This document shows, one piece after another, positions 51,539-59,299 of a stretch of 64,000 bases of DNA; the first letter of the stretch is position 1, and every line of letters begins with the position of its first letter. Location of the stretch: assembly GCA_035511075.1 (NCBI GenBank), contig DATKFW010000149.1:1-64000 (forward strand). Direction: 5' to 3'. Source of the DNA: DATAUD01 sp035511075. Lineage in GTDB: Bacteria; Verrucomicrobiota; Verrucomicrobiia; Limisphaerales; Palsa-1400. Both the position numbers and the translations under genes were made by a program. Below the pieces are notes generated by a model, which was not told where the DNA came from, ran no database searches, and saw only the letters and a program-made list of their open reading frames with translations.

Positions 51539-52849
51539 TTATAATTTAGGTTTGACGCGTAGTGTCAGCCCTTCCAGGCTCACGATTTCCGCCAGGCCGC
51601 CCTGCGCAACGGGCGCCAGGCTGACGGCATTCCAGTTTTCACCGTCCAGCATTACTCTTCCACCAGTTGCGTCGATGGCCGTCAAGGCGCTGGCAGTCTT
51701 GCCGATCATTGACTCGCGCCCCGTTTTGACAGGCAGGAACTGTGCGCGCAGGCCGGCCCCGATGACAAACAAAAAGAACAGGGCGGTAAACAGCGTCGCC
51801 GGGATGATCAACCCCAATGGCAGGCTGAACCCCGGCTCCCGATCAAACAGCATGAGCGATCCCAGGAAAAAGGCGATAATTCCGCCGCCCGTCAATATTC
51901 CGTGGGTCGTCGCAAAAACATCGATCACAAAAAGGCCCATGGCCAGGACGATCAGGGCGAGACCGGCGGCGTTAATCGGCACGATGGACAACATGTAGAG
52001 GTCCAGGATCAGCGCGACAGCGCCCACGACACCCGGCAGGATCGCTCCGGGATTGCTTAGCTCGCCAATAATTCCATACATGGCCACCAGCATCAGCACG
52101 AACATCACTTCAGGCCGCCAGAGCACCTGGAAGACCCGTTCGCCAGCCGACATCGGTATTTCCACGACCACGGCGTGCGCGGTGTGCAAAGTTTTCCCGT
52201 TGACTTGCCGCCCATCCAGTTGTTGGAGCAGATTGGTCAGATCGGGCGCGATGAGGTCGATGACATTGAGTTTTAACGCCTGGCGGGCGGTGATCGAGAC
52301 GCTCTCGCGCACGGCGGATTTGGCCCACTCAACATTGTGATGTCGCTCGCTTGCGATATTCTCAATGAAGCTGGCAGCGTCGTTCTCCAATTTCCGGCCC
52401 ATGATGTCATTGGTCTCTTCCGCCCCGCCGCCAATGGAAACCGGATGAGCCGCGCCAATTGTGGTATCGGGCGCCATCGCAGCCACGTCCGCCGCCAAAG
52501 TGATAAACGTCCCGGCGCTCGCCGCGTCGCCGCCCGCGGGAGCGACATAGACGACGGTCGGGACTTCATCGCTGAGGAATTTTTCGACGATTTCCCGCGT
52601 TGACTCAAGCAAGCCGCCCGGTGTGTCCAATTGAATGACGAGGCAGGCGTCATCGTCCTTCGCCGCATAATCAACCGCGCGCAAGAGATAACTGGCGGTC
52701 GCCGGCCCGATGGCGCCGTTGATCCTGATCAGGCCGACTTGTCCGGCACGGACAGGCATCTGGGCCAGAACCATCAACAAACCCGTCACCAGAGCCACGC
52801 CAAAGGCCCTGCTCACCCTGTGCCATCTCCCGTCTTTAATCCGGGTCAC
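51539..52849 (-). CDS. NfeD-family membrane serine protease
   Basis: 436 residues. Signal or first helix about 15-35. A ClpP-class protease domain has LDTPGGLLESTREIVEKF, the nucleophile region GDAASAGTFITLAADVAAMAP and the Lys-bearing SVSITARQALKLNVIDLIAP, a Ser-Lys dyad. Four or five helices follow (about 235-370), then a soluble NfeD OB-fold domain (about 380-436). In archaeal homologues the protease cleaves the slipin C-terminus. Pairs with the slipin 5 bases downstream. Confidence 0.93.
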   Translation of the reverse strand: MTRIKDGRWHRVSRAFGVALVTGLLMVLAQMPVRAGQVGLIRINGAIGPATASYLLRAVDYAAKDDDACLVIQLDTPGGLLESTREIVEKFLSDEVPTVVYVAPAGGDAASAGTFITLAADVAAMAPDTTIGAAHPVSIGGGAEETNDIMGRKLENDAASFIENIASERHHNVEWAKSAVRESVSITARQALKLNVIDLIAPDLTNLLQQLDGRQVNGKTLHTAHAVVVEIPMSAGERVFQVLWRPEVMFVLMLVAMYGIIGELSNPGAILPGVVGAVALILDLYMLSIVPINAAGLALIVLAMGLFVIDVFATTHGILTGGGIIAFFLGSLMLFDREPGFSLPLGLIIPATLFTALFFLFVIGAGLRAQFLPVKTGRESMIGKTASALTAIDATGGRVMLDGENWNAVSLAPVAQGGLAEIVSLEGLTLRVKPKL

Positions 52850-53023
52850 GTCGAAAACATACTGCGTCCTGACTGGATTCTCAAGGACATCGCCTCGCCG
52901 TTAAATTCGAGCATAGGCAAAGTTCGGTCTTTCAAGTTCTATCGGCGGAATTTTGAAATTTCGCACCCGCTCTGCGAGTGAGGCGTCTTGACTTGCCGAA
53001 GGGCCGCGGGTACGGTTTTGACG

Positions 53024-54001
53024 ATGACTCGGCCGTTGATTCGCGTTTGTTTGATCCTGCTGCTGCTGGTCGCGTTGCCGTACCGTTCTCCGGCGCCGCT
53101 CATTTACCGGCCCGGCGAAGGGTGGACTTACGAATCCCCCGGAGCCAAAGGGGATTGGCACAGGCTGCGCGCCAAGGACCAATTGGCCGTCGCCCAGCAG
53201 GCCTTCGACGAGAAAAAATATAGACTCGCCCTCAAGGCCGCCCAGCGCGTCATTAGGGTCTGGCTTTCCGATTATTCCCCGCAGGCGCAATACCTGGTCG
53301 GCCGCTGCTACGAGCAACTCAAGGAGGATGAATACGCGTTCAACGCCTATCAAACGCTCCTCGATAAGTATCCGAAATCGAACTATGCGATCGAAGTTCA
53401 ACACCGCCAGTTCGTCATCGCGGTTCGCTTCCTGCATGGGCAATGGTTCAAGCTCTTCGGCCATATTCCATTTTTCCCATCGGTGGACAGGACCGCCGAT
53501 ATGTTCGAGAAGATCGTGCGCTACGGGCCTTATGGGGAATTGGGGCCGCCCTCGCAAATGGACATTGGCGCGGCGCGCGAAAAGGAGAAGGACTACCCCC
53601 TGGCAGTCAAGGCTTACGAAACGGCGGCGGACCGTTACACCGACCAACCGCAGGTTGCGGCCAACGCGCTCTTCAAGGCCGCACAGGCCTACACCAAACA
53701 GGCGCGCACAGCCGATTACGATCAGAGCGTGGCCGGACAGGCGATTTCCGCATTCACCGATTTCATGACGCTTTATCCCGAAGACCCGCGCGTGGGTGAC
53801 GCCCAGAAGGTCATTGCCTCACTGAGGGCCGAACAGGCGCGCGGCAATTTCAGGATCGCCCAGTTTTACGAGAAGGAAAAAAAATGGGACGGCGCGCTGG
53901 TTTATTACAATGAAGTCTTGATCCGCAGCGCCGGGTCCCCGCTGGCCATTCAAGCCCGCGAACGGATCGATGCCTTGAAACGGCGCATGGCCGCCAAATA
54001 G
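53024..54001 (+). CDS. TPR protein, BamD-like (outer-membrane assembly)
   Basis: 325 residues from ATG 53024. A hydrophobic signal (about 1-22) lacks a lipobox Cys, so it is not a lipoprotein, unlike classical BamD. TPR-type repeats: QQAFDEKKYRLALKAAQRVI, AQYLVGRCYEQLKEDEYAFNAYQTLLDKYP, AVKAYETAADRYTDQPQVAANALFKAAQAY and a last one near GALVYYNEVL. This matches the BamD/YfiO pattern. LptE lies 9 bases downstream, so both belong to outer-membrane biogenesis. Confidence 0.82.
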   Translation: MTRPLIRVCLILLLLVALPYRSPAPLIYRPGEGWTYESPGAKGDWHRLRAKDQLAVAQQAFDEKKYRLALKAAQRVIRVWLSDYSPQAQYLVGRCYEQLKEDEYAFNAYQTLLDKYPKSNYAIEVQHRQFVIAVRFLHGQWFKLFGHIPFFPSVDRTADMFEKIVRYGPYGELGPPSQMDIGAAREKEKDYPLAVKAYETAADRYTDQPQVAANALFKAAQAYTKQARTADYDQSVAGQAISAFTDFMTLYPEDPRVGDAQKVIASLRAEQARGNFRIAQFYEKEKKWDGALVYYNEVLIRSAGSPLAIQARERIDALKRRMAAK

Positions 54002-54010
54002 GAGCACGCG

Positions 54011-54514
54011 ATGCGCCGGGCGCTCTTCTCCATTCTGGCCCTCGCACTGGCAGGCTGCGCCGGCTATCAATTGGGCCCTAGCAACGGCATCCCCGCCGGC
54101 AGCCGGTCGGTCCGGATTCAACCTTTTGTCAATCGCACACACGAACCGCGTGTGCCGGAATACGTCGCCATCTCCATGCGCAAACTCTTGCAGCAGGATG
54201 GAACATTCCGCCTCGAAACATCGGGAACCCCCGACATCCTGGTCTCAGGCGAAATCACACGGTTCCAACGCGCGGGACTTTCTTATCAGACCAATGACGT
54301 GCTGACACCGCAGGAATACACCCTCACACTGGTGGCGCGGGTGGTGGCGGTGAACGTGAACAGCGGAAAAACCAACTTCGACAGGGAGGTCTCGGGTCTG
54401 ACTTATATTTTAATCGGCAACGATCAAAGCAGCGCGGAACGCCAGGCCATTCCGCTGCTGGCCGACAGCTTGGCCCGCAGCGCCGTCTCCCTGCTGGTGG
54501 ACGGCACATGGTGA
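54011..54514 (+). CDS. lptE: LptE-like LPS-assembly lipoprotein
   Basis: 167 residues. Signal and lipobox LALAGC with Cys16. GYQLGPSNGIPAGSRSVRIQPFVNRTHEP is the LptE pattern (PF04390), followed by LLQQDGTFRL, SGEITRFQRAGLSYQ and the ending AERQAIPLLADSLARSAVSLL. It anchors the LptD plug for LPS delivery to the outer membrane. The operon with a BamD-like protein supports a diderm organism with LPS transport. Confidence 0.85.
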   Translation: MRRALFSILALALAGCAGYQLGPSNGIPAGSRSVRIQPFVNRTHEPRVPEYVAISMRKLLQQDGTFRLETSGTPDILVSGEITRFQRAGLSYQTNDVLTPQEYTLTLVARVVAVNVNSGKTNFDREVSGLTYILIGNDQSSAERQAIPLLADSLARSAVSLLVDGTW

Positions 54515-54543
54515 GACTTGGAACGTGTCTTTGAGAGACGCTG

Positions 54544-55350
54544 CTAGATTTGCGAGTACGGCGCGGCCCGAAGCAGCACGTTGCTGATGTCGCCCACAAT
54601 CTCCGCATCGGAATAACCCGGCATGTTGCGGAGCTTTTTCCACTCAGGGTCCGCGCCGAAAGCGCTCCAGCCCCTGTCGCGCGCCTCGGCATTCTCGGCG
54701 GCGAGCATGTAAGTCAGGCTGGGCAGACGCGTACCAATGACACCCTGGCCATAGAACACGGGCTGGAAACCGGCATGGCGGAAAATGGCGATTTCGCCGC
54801 GATTGAACATTTCGACCTTTTTGTCGTTGGCCTTCTGGCTATGGCTCTCATAAGTCCGCAATTCGAAGAGGCGCGATTGGCCGCCTCCCGGGAACGAGGG
54901 GACCTCCAGCCTGGGCATTCCCTCAAACGCCACCATCAGCGAACTGTCCACGCGGACAAAAGCCGGATCATCCGCCGGCGCGTTAAGAAACTCGGCGCCC
55001 GCCTTTTGAAACTCCGCATCGTCAGCAAGGCGTCCCGGCATCGACGAGAGCGATTCGAACGAGGGATGCTGCAAAAGCACGTACAGGGTCGGCGCCTCCG
55101 GCCCCACGGCGATGGCGAAAACGCCCACATGCTCGATGCCGGCCCGATTCAGCGCCGGCACGGCGGCATCGCGATAAAACCGGTCGAACAATTCGGTTTT
55201 TGGCCCGCGCCGCAAGTGATAGAGGCGCAATTCAAAGCAGACGCGCGCGGTTGTTTTGGAATCGTCCTGCGCCACGGCGGTCCTGTTGGAAAGGCCCGCG
55301 CCGCTGCCGGCCAGGGCGACGGTGGATTTCAAGAAGTCGCGTCGTTTCAT
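54544..55350 (-). CDS. Tat-exported NIPSNAP protein (two domains)
   Basis: 268 residues. Tat leader MKRRDFLKSTVALAGSG with the twin-arginine RRDF. Two NIPSNAP-like ferredoxin-fold domains: FELRLYHLRRGPKTELFDRFY (about 40-145) and FELRTYESHSQKANDKKVEMFNRGEIAIFRHAGFQPVF in parts (about 155-260). NIPSNAP proteins are poorly understood; in PVC bacteria exported tandem versions are common. It lies 6 bases downstream of the FG-GAP gene on the same strand and converges on lptE. Confidence 0.88.
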   Translation of the reverse strand: MKRRDFLKSTVALAGSGAGLSNRTAVAQDDSKTTARVCFELRLYHLRRGPKTELFDRFYRDAAVPALNRAGIEHVGVFAIAVGPEAPTLYVLLQHPSFESLSSMPGRLADDAEFQKAGAEFLNAPADDPAFVRVDSSLMVAFEGMPRLEVPSFPGGGQSRLFELRTYESHSQKANDKKVEMFNRGEIAIFRHAGFQPVFYGQGVIGTRLPSLTYMLAAENAEARDRGWSAFGADPEWKKLRNMPGYSDAEIVGDISNVLLRAAPYSQI

Positions 55351-55356
55351 AATCGA

Positions 55357-56622
55357 TTATTGCTGGAGGAACACGAATGTCCCCTTTTTATTGCCCACCA
55401 CGATGTCCGGGCGTCCGTCGCCGTTGACGTCTCCGGCCACCACTTCGGTGCCGACGCCGGAATTGGTGTCAATCAAATGCGGAATGAACTCCGCCGAATG
55501 GTTCTCGCCTCGCGTCAGTTTGAACCAATACAAAACGGCCGGCTCATCGGATTGCGGGTCGGGCCCGTGTTTTCCGTGCGCCCAAAAACGCTTGCCCGTC
55601 ACGATGTCTTTGAGCCCATCCCCATCAATGTCCGCCAGCGCAACGGAATGGGGCTGCGAAAATGCCACTCCGTACGCGTTGGGCGTGCCGTCCGGATTGA
55701 GAATCAGGTGCTGTTTGAATTGAATTTCGCCCCCCGCGTCCTTCCCCGGCAATTGCTCATACCATGCCAGGCCGAACCCGTGCGGATTCAGGCAGGTGAT
55801 CACATCCGGCAAGCCGTCGCCATTGACGTCGTAGACGTACATCTGCGAGCTGCCCTTGGGTGCAAAGGGATAGGGATGAAATTTCCAGACCGGATCGCCC
55901 TCCAACGACGGAGGTTGTTCATACCAGCCGTCTTTGACAAGGAGATCGTTGCGCCCGTCGCCATTGACGTCGCCAAATCCCAGGCCGTGGAAGAAACGTT
56001 CATATTCCCCCTTCTTTGGCGAGACCCGGTGAAACTTCCAATTTGCGCCAGGGTTTTTCCAATCCGGCGCCGCGTACCCGAGAAAGTTGCTCGTGCAACA
56101 CATCAACTCCGCCTTGCCGTCGCCCAAAAGATCCCCCAGGCAGGGCGATTCGTCATCGGTTGAAGCGATGATGAGATGGCGCGGCCAATGACCTCCTTCA
56201 TTGCGCGGATTTTCGTACCAGTAAGATTCTTTCCCGGGAAATCCGACAATAATGATGTCCGCCCAGCCATCGCCGTTGATATCGAAAGTGAACGTGAGGA
56301 AATCGTCGGAATAGGCGTTCTTCTCTCCAAGAGCGCCTTCGAAACCGGGGATGGTAACCGTCTCGCCGGCGTTATTGGTCGTGGTGAATGAATTTGTTGC
56401 CGGGCAATATTCGTGGCGGATTAAGAAGTCCGGCCCTTCATACCAAAACGGGCCCGAGACGATGTCCATTTTGCCATCGTGGTTAAAATCGGCGTAAGCG
56501 GCGCCCTCGCTCCAAAACTCATCCGTCAATTGTATTTTACGAAAGGTGGGCGCCTTCTCTTGGGCGAACGCCAGGCTCGCTGCCGTCCCAAGCCCCACGC
56601 AAACAATGGCGCTGCGAATCAT
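55357..56622 (-). CDS. exported FG-GAP/VCBS repeat protein
   Basis: 421 residues. Signal peptide MIRSAIVCVGLGTAASLAFA. Repeated Asp-rich Ca-binding loops of the type DFNHDGKMDIVSG, DINGDGWADIIIVG, DVNGDGRNDLLVKDG, DVNGDGLPDVITC, DIDGDGLKDIVTG and DVNGDGRPDIVVGN, i.e. six or more blades of an integrin-like propeller. Such proteins are abundant in planctomycete-verrucomicrobial genomes, function often unknown. Transcribed with the NIPSNAP gene. Confidence 0.88.
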   Translation of the reverse strand: MIRSAIVCVGLGTAASLAFAQEKAPTFRKIQLTDEFWSEGAAYADFNHDGKMDIVSGPFWYEGPDFLIRHEYCPATNSFTTTNNAGETVTIPGFEGALGEKNAYSDDFLTFTFDINGDGWADIIIVGFPGKESYWYENPRNEGGHWPRHLIIASTDDESPCLGDLLGDGKAELMCCTSNFLGYAAPDWKNPGANWKFHRVSPKKGEYERFFHGLGFGDVNGDGRNDLLVKDGWYEQPPSLEGDPVWKFHPYPFAPKGSSQMYVYDVNGDGLPDVITCLNPHGFGLAWYEQLPGKDAGGEIQFKQHLILNPDGTPNAYGVAFSQPHSVALADIDGDGLKDIVTGKRFWAHGKHGPDPQSDEPAVLYWFKLTRGENHSAEFIPHLIDTNSGVGTEVVAGDVNGDGRPDIVVGNKKGTFVFLQQ

Positions 56623-56786
56623 CGGCGAATCCTAACGCCGCCGGGGTCGATAAATCAAGATTTGTGACCGCGCCTTTCCTGGATGACACCGCCGTCGGCA
56701 AGGAATTTCCGACCGGGTGCCCGCCGCCGGCGAGGCCAGAAATCTCTTTTCCCCAGGCGTCTCTTCGTGTTTAGTGGCGCCACACG

Positions 56787-57722
56787 ATGCAGAAAACCGC
56801 ATTACTATTTGCCGGGCAGGGCGCGCAATATGTCGGGATGGGCCGGGACCTGGCCTCCCAATACCCCCAAGCCAATGCCTGGTTTGAACGGAGCCGCAAA
56901 ACGCTCGGCTTCGATTTGCCGGGGCTTTGCTTCGACGGGCCCGAAGCCTCCTTGACCCGCACGGACAATGCCCAGCCGGGAATTTTTGTGACAAGTTGGG
57001 CGGCGTTCCAAGTGTTGAAGGAGCGCGCGCCGACGTTTGAATTTCAAGCCACTGCGGGATTGTCCCTCGGCGAATTGACCGCTCTGACTGCCGCGGGCGC
57101 TCTTTCGTTCGAAGAGGGCCTCAAGGTGGCGCGGCAGCGCGGGCGCTTTATGCAGGAAGCTTGTGAAGCCACCCGCGGCGCGATGGCGGCAGTGCTCGGC
57201 CTCGACGCGGAGGCGGTCGGCGCGGTCTGCGGTGAAGCAGACGTCGAAATGGCCAATTTGAATTGTCCGGGACAAATTGTGATCTCGGGAGAAACGGATA
57301 AGATCGCCAACGCATGCGATTTGGCCAAAACCAAAGGAGCCAGGCGCGCCGTGCTCCTGCCGGTGGCGGGCGCCTACCATTCGCGCTTGATGGCCAGCGC
57401 GCAGTCGAAGGTGCGGAGTCTCCTGGCGGAGACGCCCATTGAACCGCCGGCGGTTGCCGTAATTTCCAACGTCACCGCGCGGCCGCACGGCGGGCCGGAC
57501 GAAATCCGGCGGCGCCTGGTGGACCAGGTCGTTTCACCGGTCCTGTGGGAGGATTCGATTCGATATTTGCTGGAAGATGGATTTCGTCGGTTTATCGAAC
57601 TGGGTCCGGGAACGGCATTGAGCGGCTTCGTCAAACGCATCGATAAGAGCGCCGAGATGCTGAATGTGGCCGATATCCCGAGCCTTGAAACAACGGTCCG
57701 GGCGCTGACCAGCAACCCCTAA
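56787..57722 (+). CDS. fabD: malonyl-CoA:ACP transacylase
   Basis: 311 residues. Starts QKTALLFAGQGAQYVGMG, the family opening. The nucleophile motif is GLSLGE with Ser93, where GHSLGE is common, so the His next to the Ser is a Leu; the catalytic His lies in AGAYHSRLM near residue 197. It loads malonyl groups on ACP for fatty acid synthesis. First gene of the cluster fabD-fabG-acpP-fabF; fabH and plsX are absent. 14 bases before fabG. Confidence 0.94.
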   Translation: MQKTALLFAGQGAQYVGMGRDLASQYPQANAWFERSRKTLGFDLPGLCFDGPEASLTRTDNAQPGIFVTSWAAFQVLKERAPTFEFQATAGLSLGELTALTAAGALSFEEGLKVARQRGRFMQEACEATRGAMAAVLGLDAEAVGAVCGEADVEMANLNCPGQIVISGETDKIANACDLAKTKGARRAVLLPVAGAYHSRLMASAQSKVRSLLAETPIEPPAVAVISNVTARPHGGPDEIRRRLVDQVVSPVLWEDSIRYLLEDGFRRFIELGPGTALSGFVKRIDKSAEMLNVADIPSLETTVRALTSNP

Positions 57723-57736
57723 CATGGAGATACGCA

Positions 57737-58480
57737 ATGCCTCAATTGGACAACCAAATTGCCGTGGTCACCGGCGCCGGCCGCGGGATCGGCCGGGCCA
57801 TCGCGTTGAAATTCGCCGCCGAAGGTGCGGACATAGTCTGCGTCTCACGCACGCTGGAAAATGCGGAAAAGGTGGCCGGCGAAGTTCGCGCCTTGGGACG
57901 CAGGGCCTGGCCGCGCGCCGTGGACGTGGCGGATTCGTCCGCTGTGATGGCAGCCGCCGAAAAAATCCTTGAGGAAACCGTCCGCGTGGACATTTTGGTC
58001 AACAACGCAGGGATCACGCGCGACGGTTTGTTGATGCGATTGAGCGAAGACGACTGGGACGCCGTGATGGACACCAATTTGAAGGGCGCGTTTTCCTTTA
58101 CCAAGGCCTTCAGCCGTGCTTTCCTCAAGCAGCGGTCGGGGCGGGTGATCAATATTTCATCTGTGATTGGGCTGGTCGGCAACGCCGGGCAATGCAATTA
58201 TGCCGCCAGCAAGGCAGCGTTGATCGGTTTCACCAAGTCGGTGGCCAAGGAATTCGCGTCCCGCGGCGTGACCGTAAACGCCGTGGCGCCGGGATTCGTC
58301 GAGACGGATATGACGGCGGTGTTGACGGCGGAGTTGAAAGCCGATCTGCTTAAGCGCATACCGTTGAACTCGTTGGGCCGCGCGGAGGATGTTGCCCAGG
58401 CAGCCCTATTTCTGGCCGGGCCGGGTGCGCGGTACATCACAGGTCAGGTGCTGACGGTCGATGGCGGAATGGTAATGTAA
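57737..58480 (+). CDS. fabG: 3-oxoacyl-ACP reductase
   Basis: 247 residues. Short-chain dehydrogenase: TGAGRGIGRAIA cofactor loop, VNNAGITRDGLLMRL, catalytic Ser in INISSVIGLVGNAGQ, YAASKAALIGFTKS with the Tyr-Lys pair, and the C-terminal YITGQVLTVDGGMVM. NADPH-dependent beta-ketoacyl reduction. Its TAA stop is inside the 8-bp target duplication of the inserted element, so insertion left the gene intact but separated it from acpP. Confidence 0.97.
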   Translation: MPQLDNQIAVVTGAGRGIGRAIALKFAAEGADIVCVSRTLENAEKVAGEVRALGRRAWPRAVDVADSSAVMAAAEKILEETVRVDILVNNAGITRDGLLMRLSEDDWDAVMDTNLKGAFSFTKAFSRAFLKQRSGRVINISSVIGLVGNAGQCNYAASKAALIGFTKSVAKEFASRGVTVNAVAPGFVETDMTAVLTAELKADLLKRIPLNSLGRAEDVAQAALFLAGPGARYITGQVLTVDGGMVM

Positions 58481-58508
58481 GGGAATTACGCAGCCATCGC
58501 AAGTATTT
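58481..58508 (+). repeat. left 28-bp terminal inverted repeat
   Basis: Left end of the MITE-like element, starting GGGAATTACGCAG. It is an exact reverse complement of 58887-58914 and directly follows the TAATGTAA target duplication. Confidence 0.93.
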
Positions 58509-58569
58509 AGTTGGGCTAATGCTTGCTATGAGTTTTACTAACAATGGCCTATGGTCGTGGGTAGTGGCT

Positions 58570-58848
58570 TTATTTTTTCTCTTTGTTTTCTGGCAGCTTG
58601 CCTGTTTGCAGGAGTGTCTTAGCGATGAATCCTGGCGCAAGACCTTTAGCAACTTCATAAAGTGGCACGCCGCCAAGATTTGTTGGCTCCTTAGCAGGAA
58701 TGGCCATATAGGCCGCTATTGCCGCATTAAGCTCTGCCAGCACAGCATCGCGCTCGCTAAATGGCATTCCGCCGCATTCGACCGCTCTTATTTTTTTCGC
58801 GATGTTCACAAGATTCTCTGCTGCTTCTACGCTTTTATTGTTGCTCAT
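58570..58848 (-). CDS. 92-residue cargo ORF of the MITE-like element, unknown function
   Basis: 92 residues, Ala/Lys/Glu-rich and soluble, with an N-terminal helix (MSNNKSVEAAENLVNIAKKIRA in parts), CGGMPFSERDAV, AAIAAYMAI and GGVPLYEVAKGLAPGFIAKTLLQTGKLP. I recognise no family; there are no transposase or HTH motifs. Start ATG 58848 has no obvious Shine-Dalgarno site. It occupies most of the element, 38 bases from the right TIR and 61 from the left. Its base composition matches the element and not the fab genes. Confidence 0.6.
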   Translation of the reverse strand: MSNNKSVEAAENLVNIAKKIRAVECGGMPFSERDAVLAELNAAIAAYMAIPAKEPTNLGGVPLYEVAKGLAPGFIAKTLLQTGKLPENKEKK

Positions 58849-58886
58849 ACTTTAGGCTTGCATGTATGGATTTCGCCGTCAACCTC

Positions 58887-58914
58887 AAATACTTGCGATG
58901 GCTGCGTAATTCCC
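58887..58914 (-). repeat. right 28-bp terminal inverted repeat
   Basis: Right end of the element, reading AAATACTTGCGATGGC and on to AATTCCC on the plus strand, exact complement of the left repeat and followed by the second TAATGTAA. Confidence 0.93.
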
Positions 58915-58941
58915 TAATGTAAAATAAATTAAAATCAGGGC

Positions 58942-58970
58942 TTGACGCCTTTTATGGCGTCGGGCATAGA
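58942..58970 (+). promoter_or_regulatory. acpP promoter candidate with palindrome
   Basis: TTGACG (58942-58947) and CATAGA (58965-58970) are spaced by 17 bases. GACGCC-TTTTAT-GGCGTC (58944-58961) is a perfect 6-bp inverted repeat lying between the boxes, a possible operator. It lies downstream of the inserted element, so acpP keeps its own promoter. GGAG sits 8 bases before the acpP ATG. Confidence 0.55.
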
Positions 58971-59000
58971 CACTCACCGAACAGAAAATGGAGTTTACCG

Positions 59001-59246
59001 ATGGCCGAAAAATCAATTGAACAAAGAGTCAAAGAAATCATTGTTGAACAACTGGGCGTCAATCCTGATCAGGTAACGCCCGAAGCCAAATTCATCGAGG
59101 ACCTGGGCGCGGATTCGCTGGACACGGTCGAACTGGTGATGGCGTTGGAGGAGGAATTTGGCAATGAAATCCCGGATGAACAGGCCGAAAAATTGCAAAG
59201 CGTCGGCGACGTAATAAAATACATCGAGGATAGCCAGAAGAAATAG
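59001..59246 (+). CDS. acpP: acyl carrier protein
   Basis: 81 residues. The phosphopantetheine-attachment site is Ser39 in DLGADSLDTVEL; the helix after it (MALEEEFGNEIPDEQAEK) is typical. Acidic throughout, as ACPs are. It sits in the usual fabG-acpP-fabF order, though the inserted element now separates it from fabG. It is followed by an intrinsic terminator before fabF. Confidence 0.97.
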   Translation: MAEKSIEQRVKEIIVEQLGVNPDQVTPEAKFIEDLGADSLDTVELVMALEEEFGNEIPDEQAEKLQSVGDVIKYIEDSQKK

Positions 59247-59264
59247 TTGCCCGGATCAATTCAC

Positions 59265-59299
59265 AGGGCGGCGGCCCCAAGGCTTGCTGCCCTTTTTTT
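59265..59299 (+). terminator. rho-independent terminator between acpP and fabF
   Basis: AGGGCGGCGGCC pairs imperfectly with GGCTTGCTGCCCT (59281-59293), a stem of about 10 bp, followed by seven T (59293-59299). The fabF ATG begins at 59300, immediately after the T-run. This would end most acpP transcripts and let only readthrough reach fabF. Confidence 0.75.

Larger units (their letters stand above)
58473..58922. mobile_element. MITE-like element: 28-bp TIRs, 8-bp TSD, with one ORF and no transposase
   Basis: A 434-base element (58481-58914) is bounded by perfect 28-bp inverted repeats: GGGAATTACGCAGCCATCGC and on to AAGTATTT (58481-58508), with the exact complement at 58887-58914. It is flanked by an 8-bp direct repeat TAATGTAA (58473-58480 and 58915-58922), a target duplication. 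It is visibly more AT-rich than its neighbours. It has no transposase and carries one 92-codon gene on the minus strand. Eight-base duplications occur in IS families such as ISL3, IS66, IS6 and IS1595. It inserted exactly at the fabG stop codon. Without a transposase it would need one in trans. Confidence 0.9.

Noticed and set aside
58519..58917. 132-codon plus-strand ORF inside the MITE-like element
   Set aside because: It runs through the right TIR, has a hydrophobic and Cys/Trp-rich composition expected of antisense translation, and overlaps the better 92-codon ORF on the other strand.
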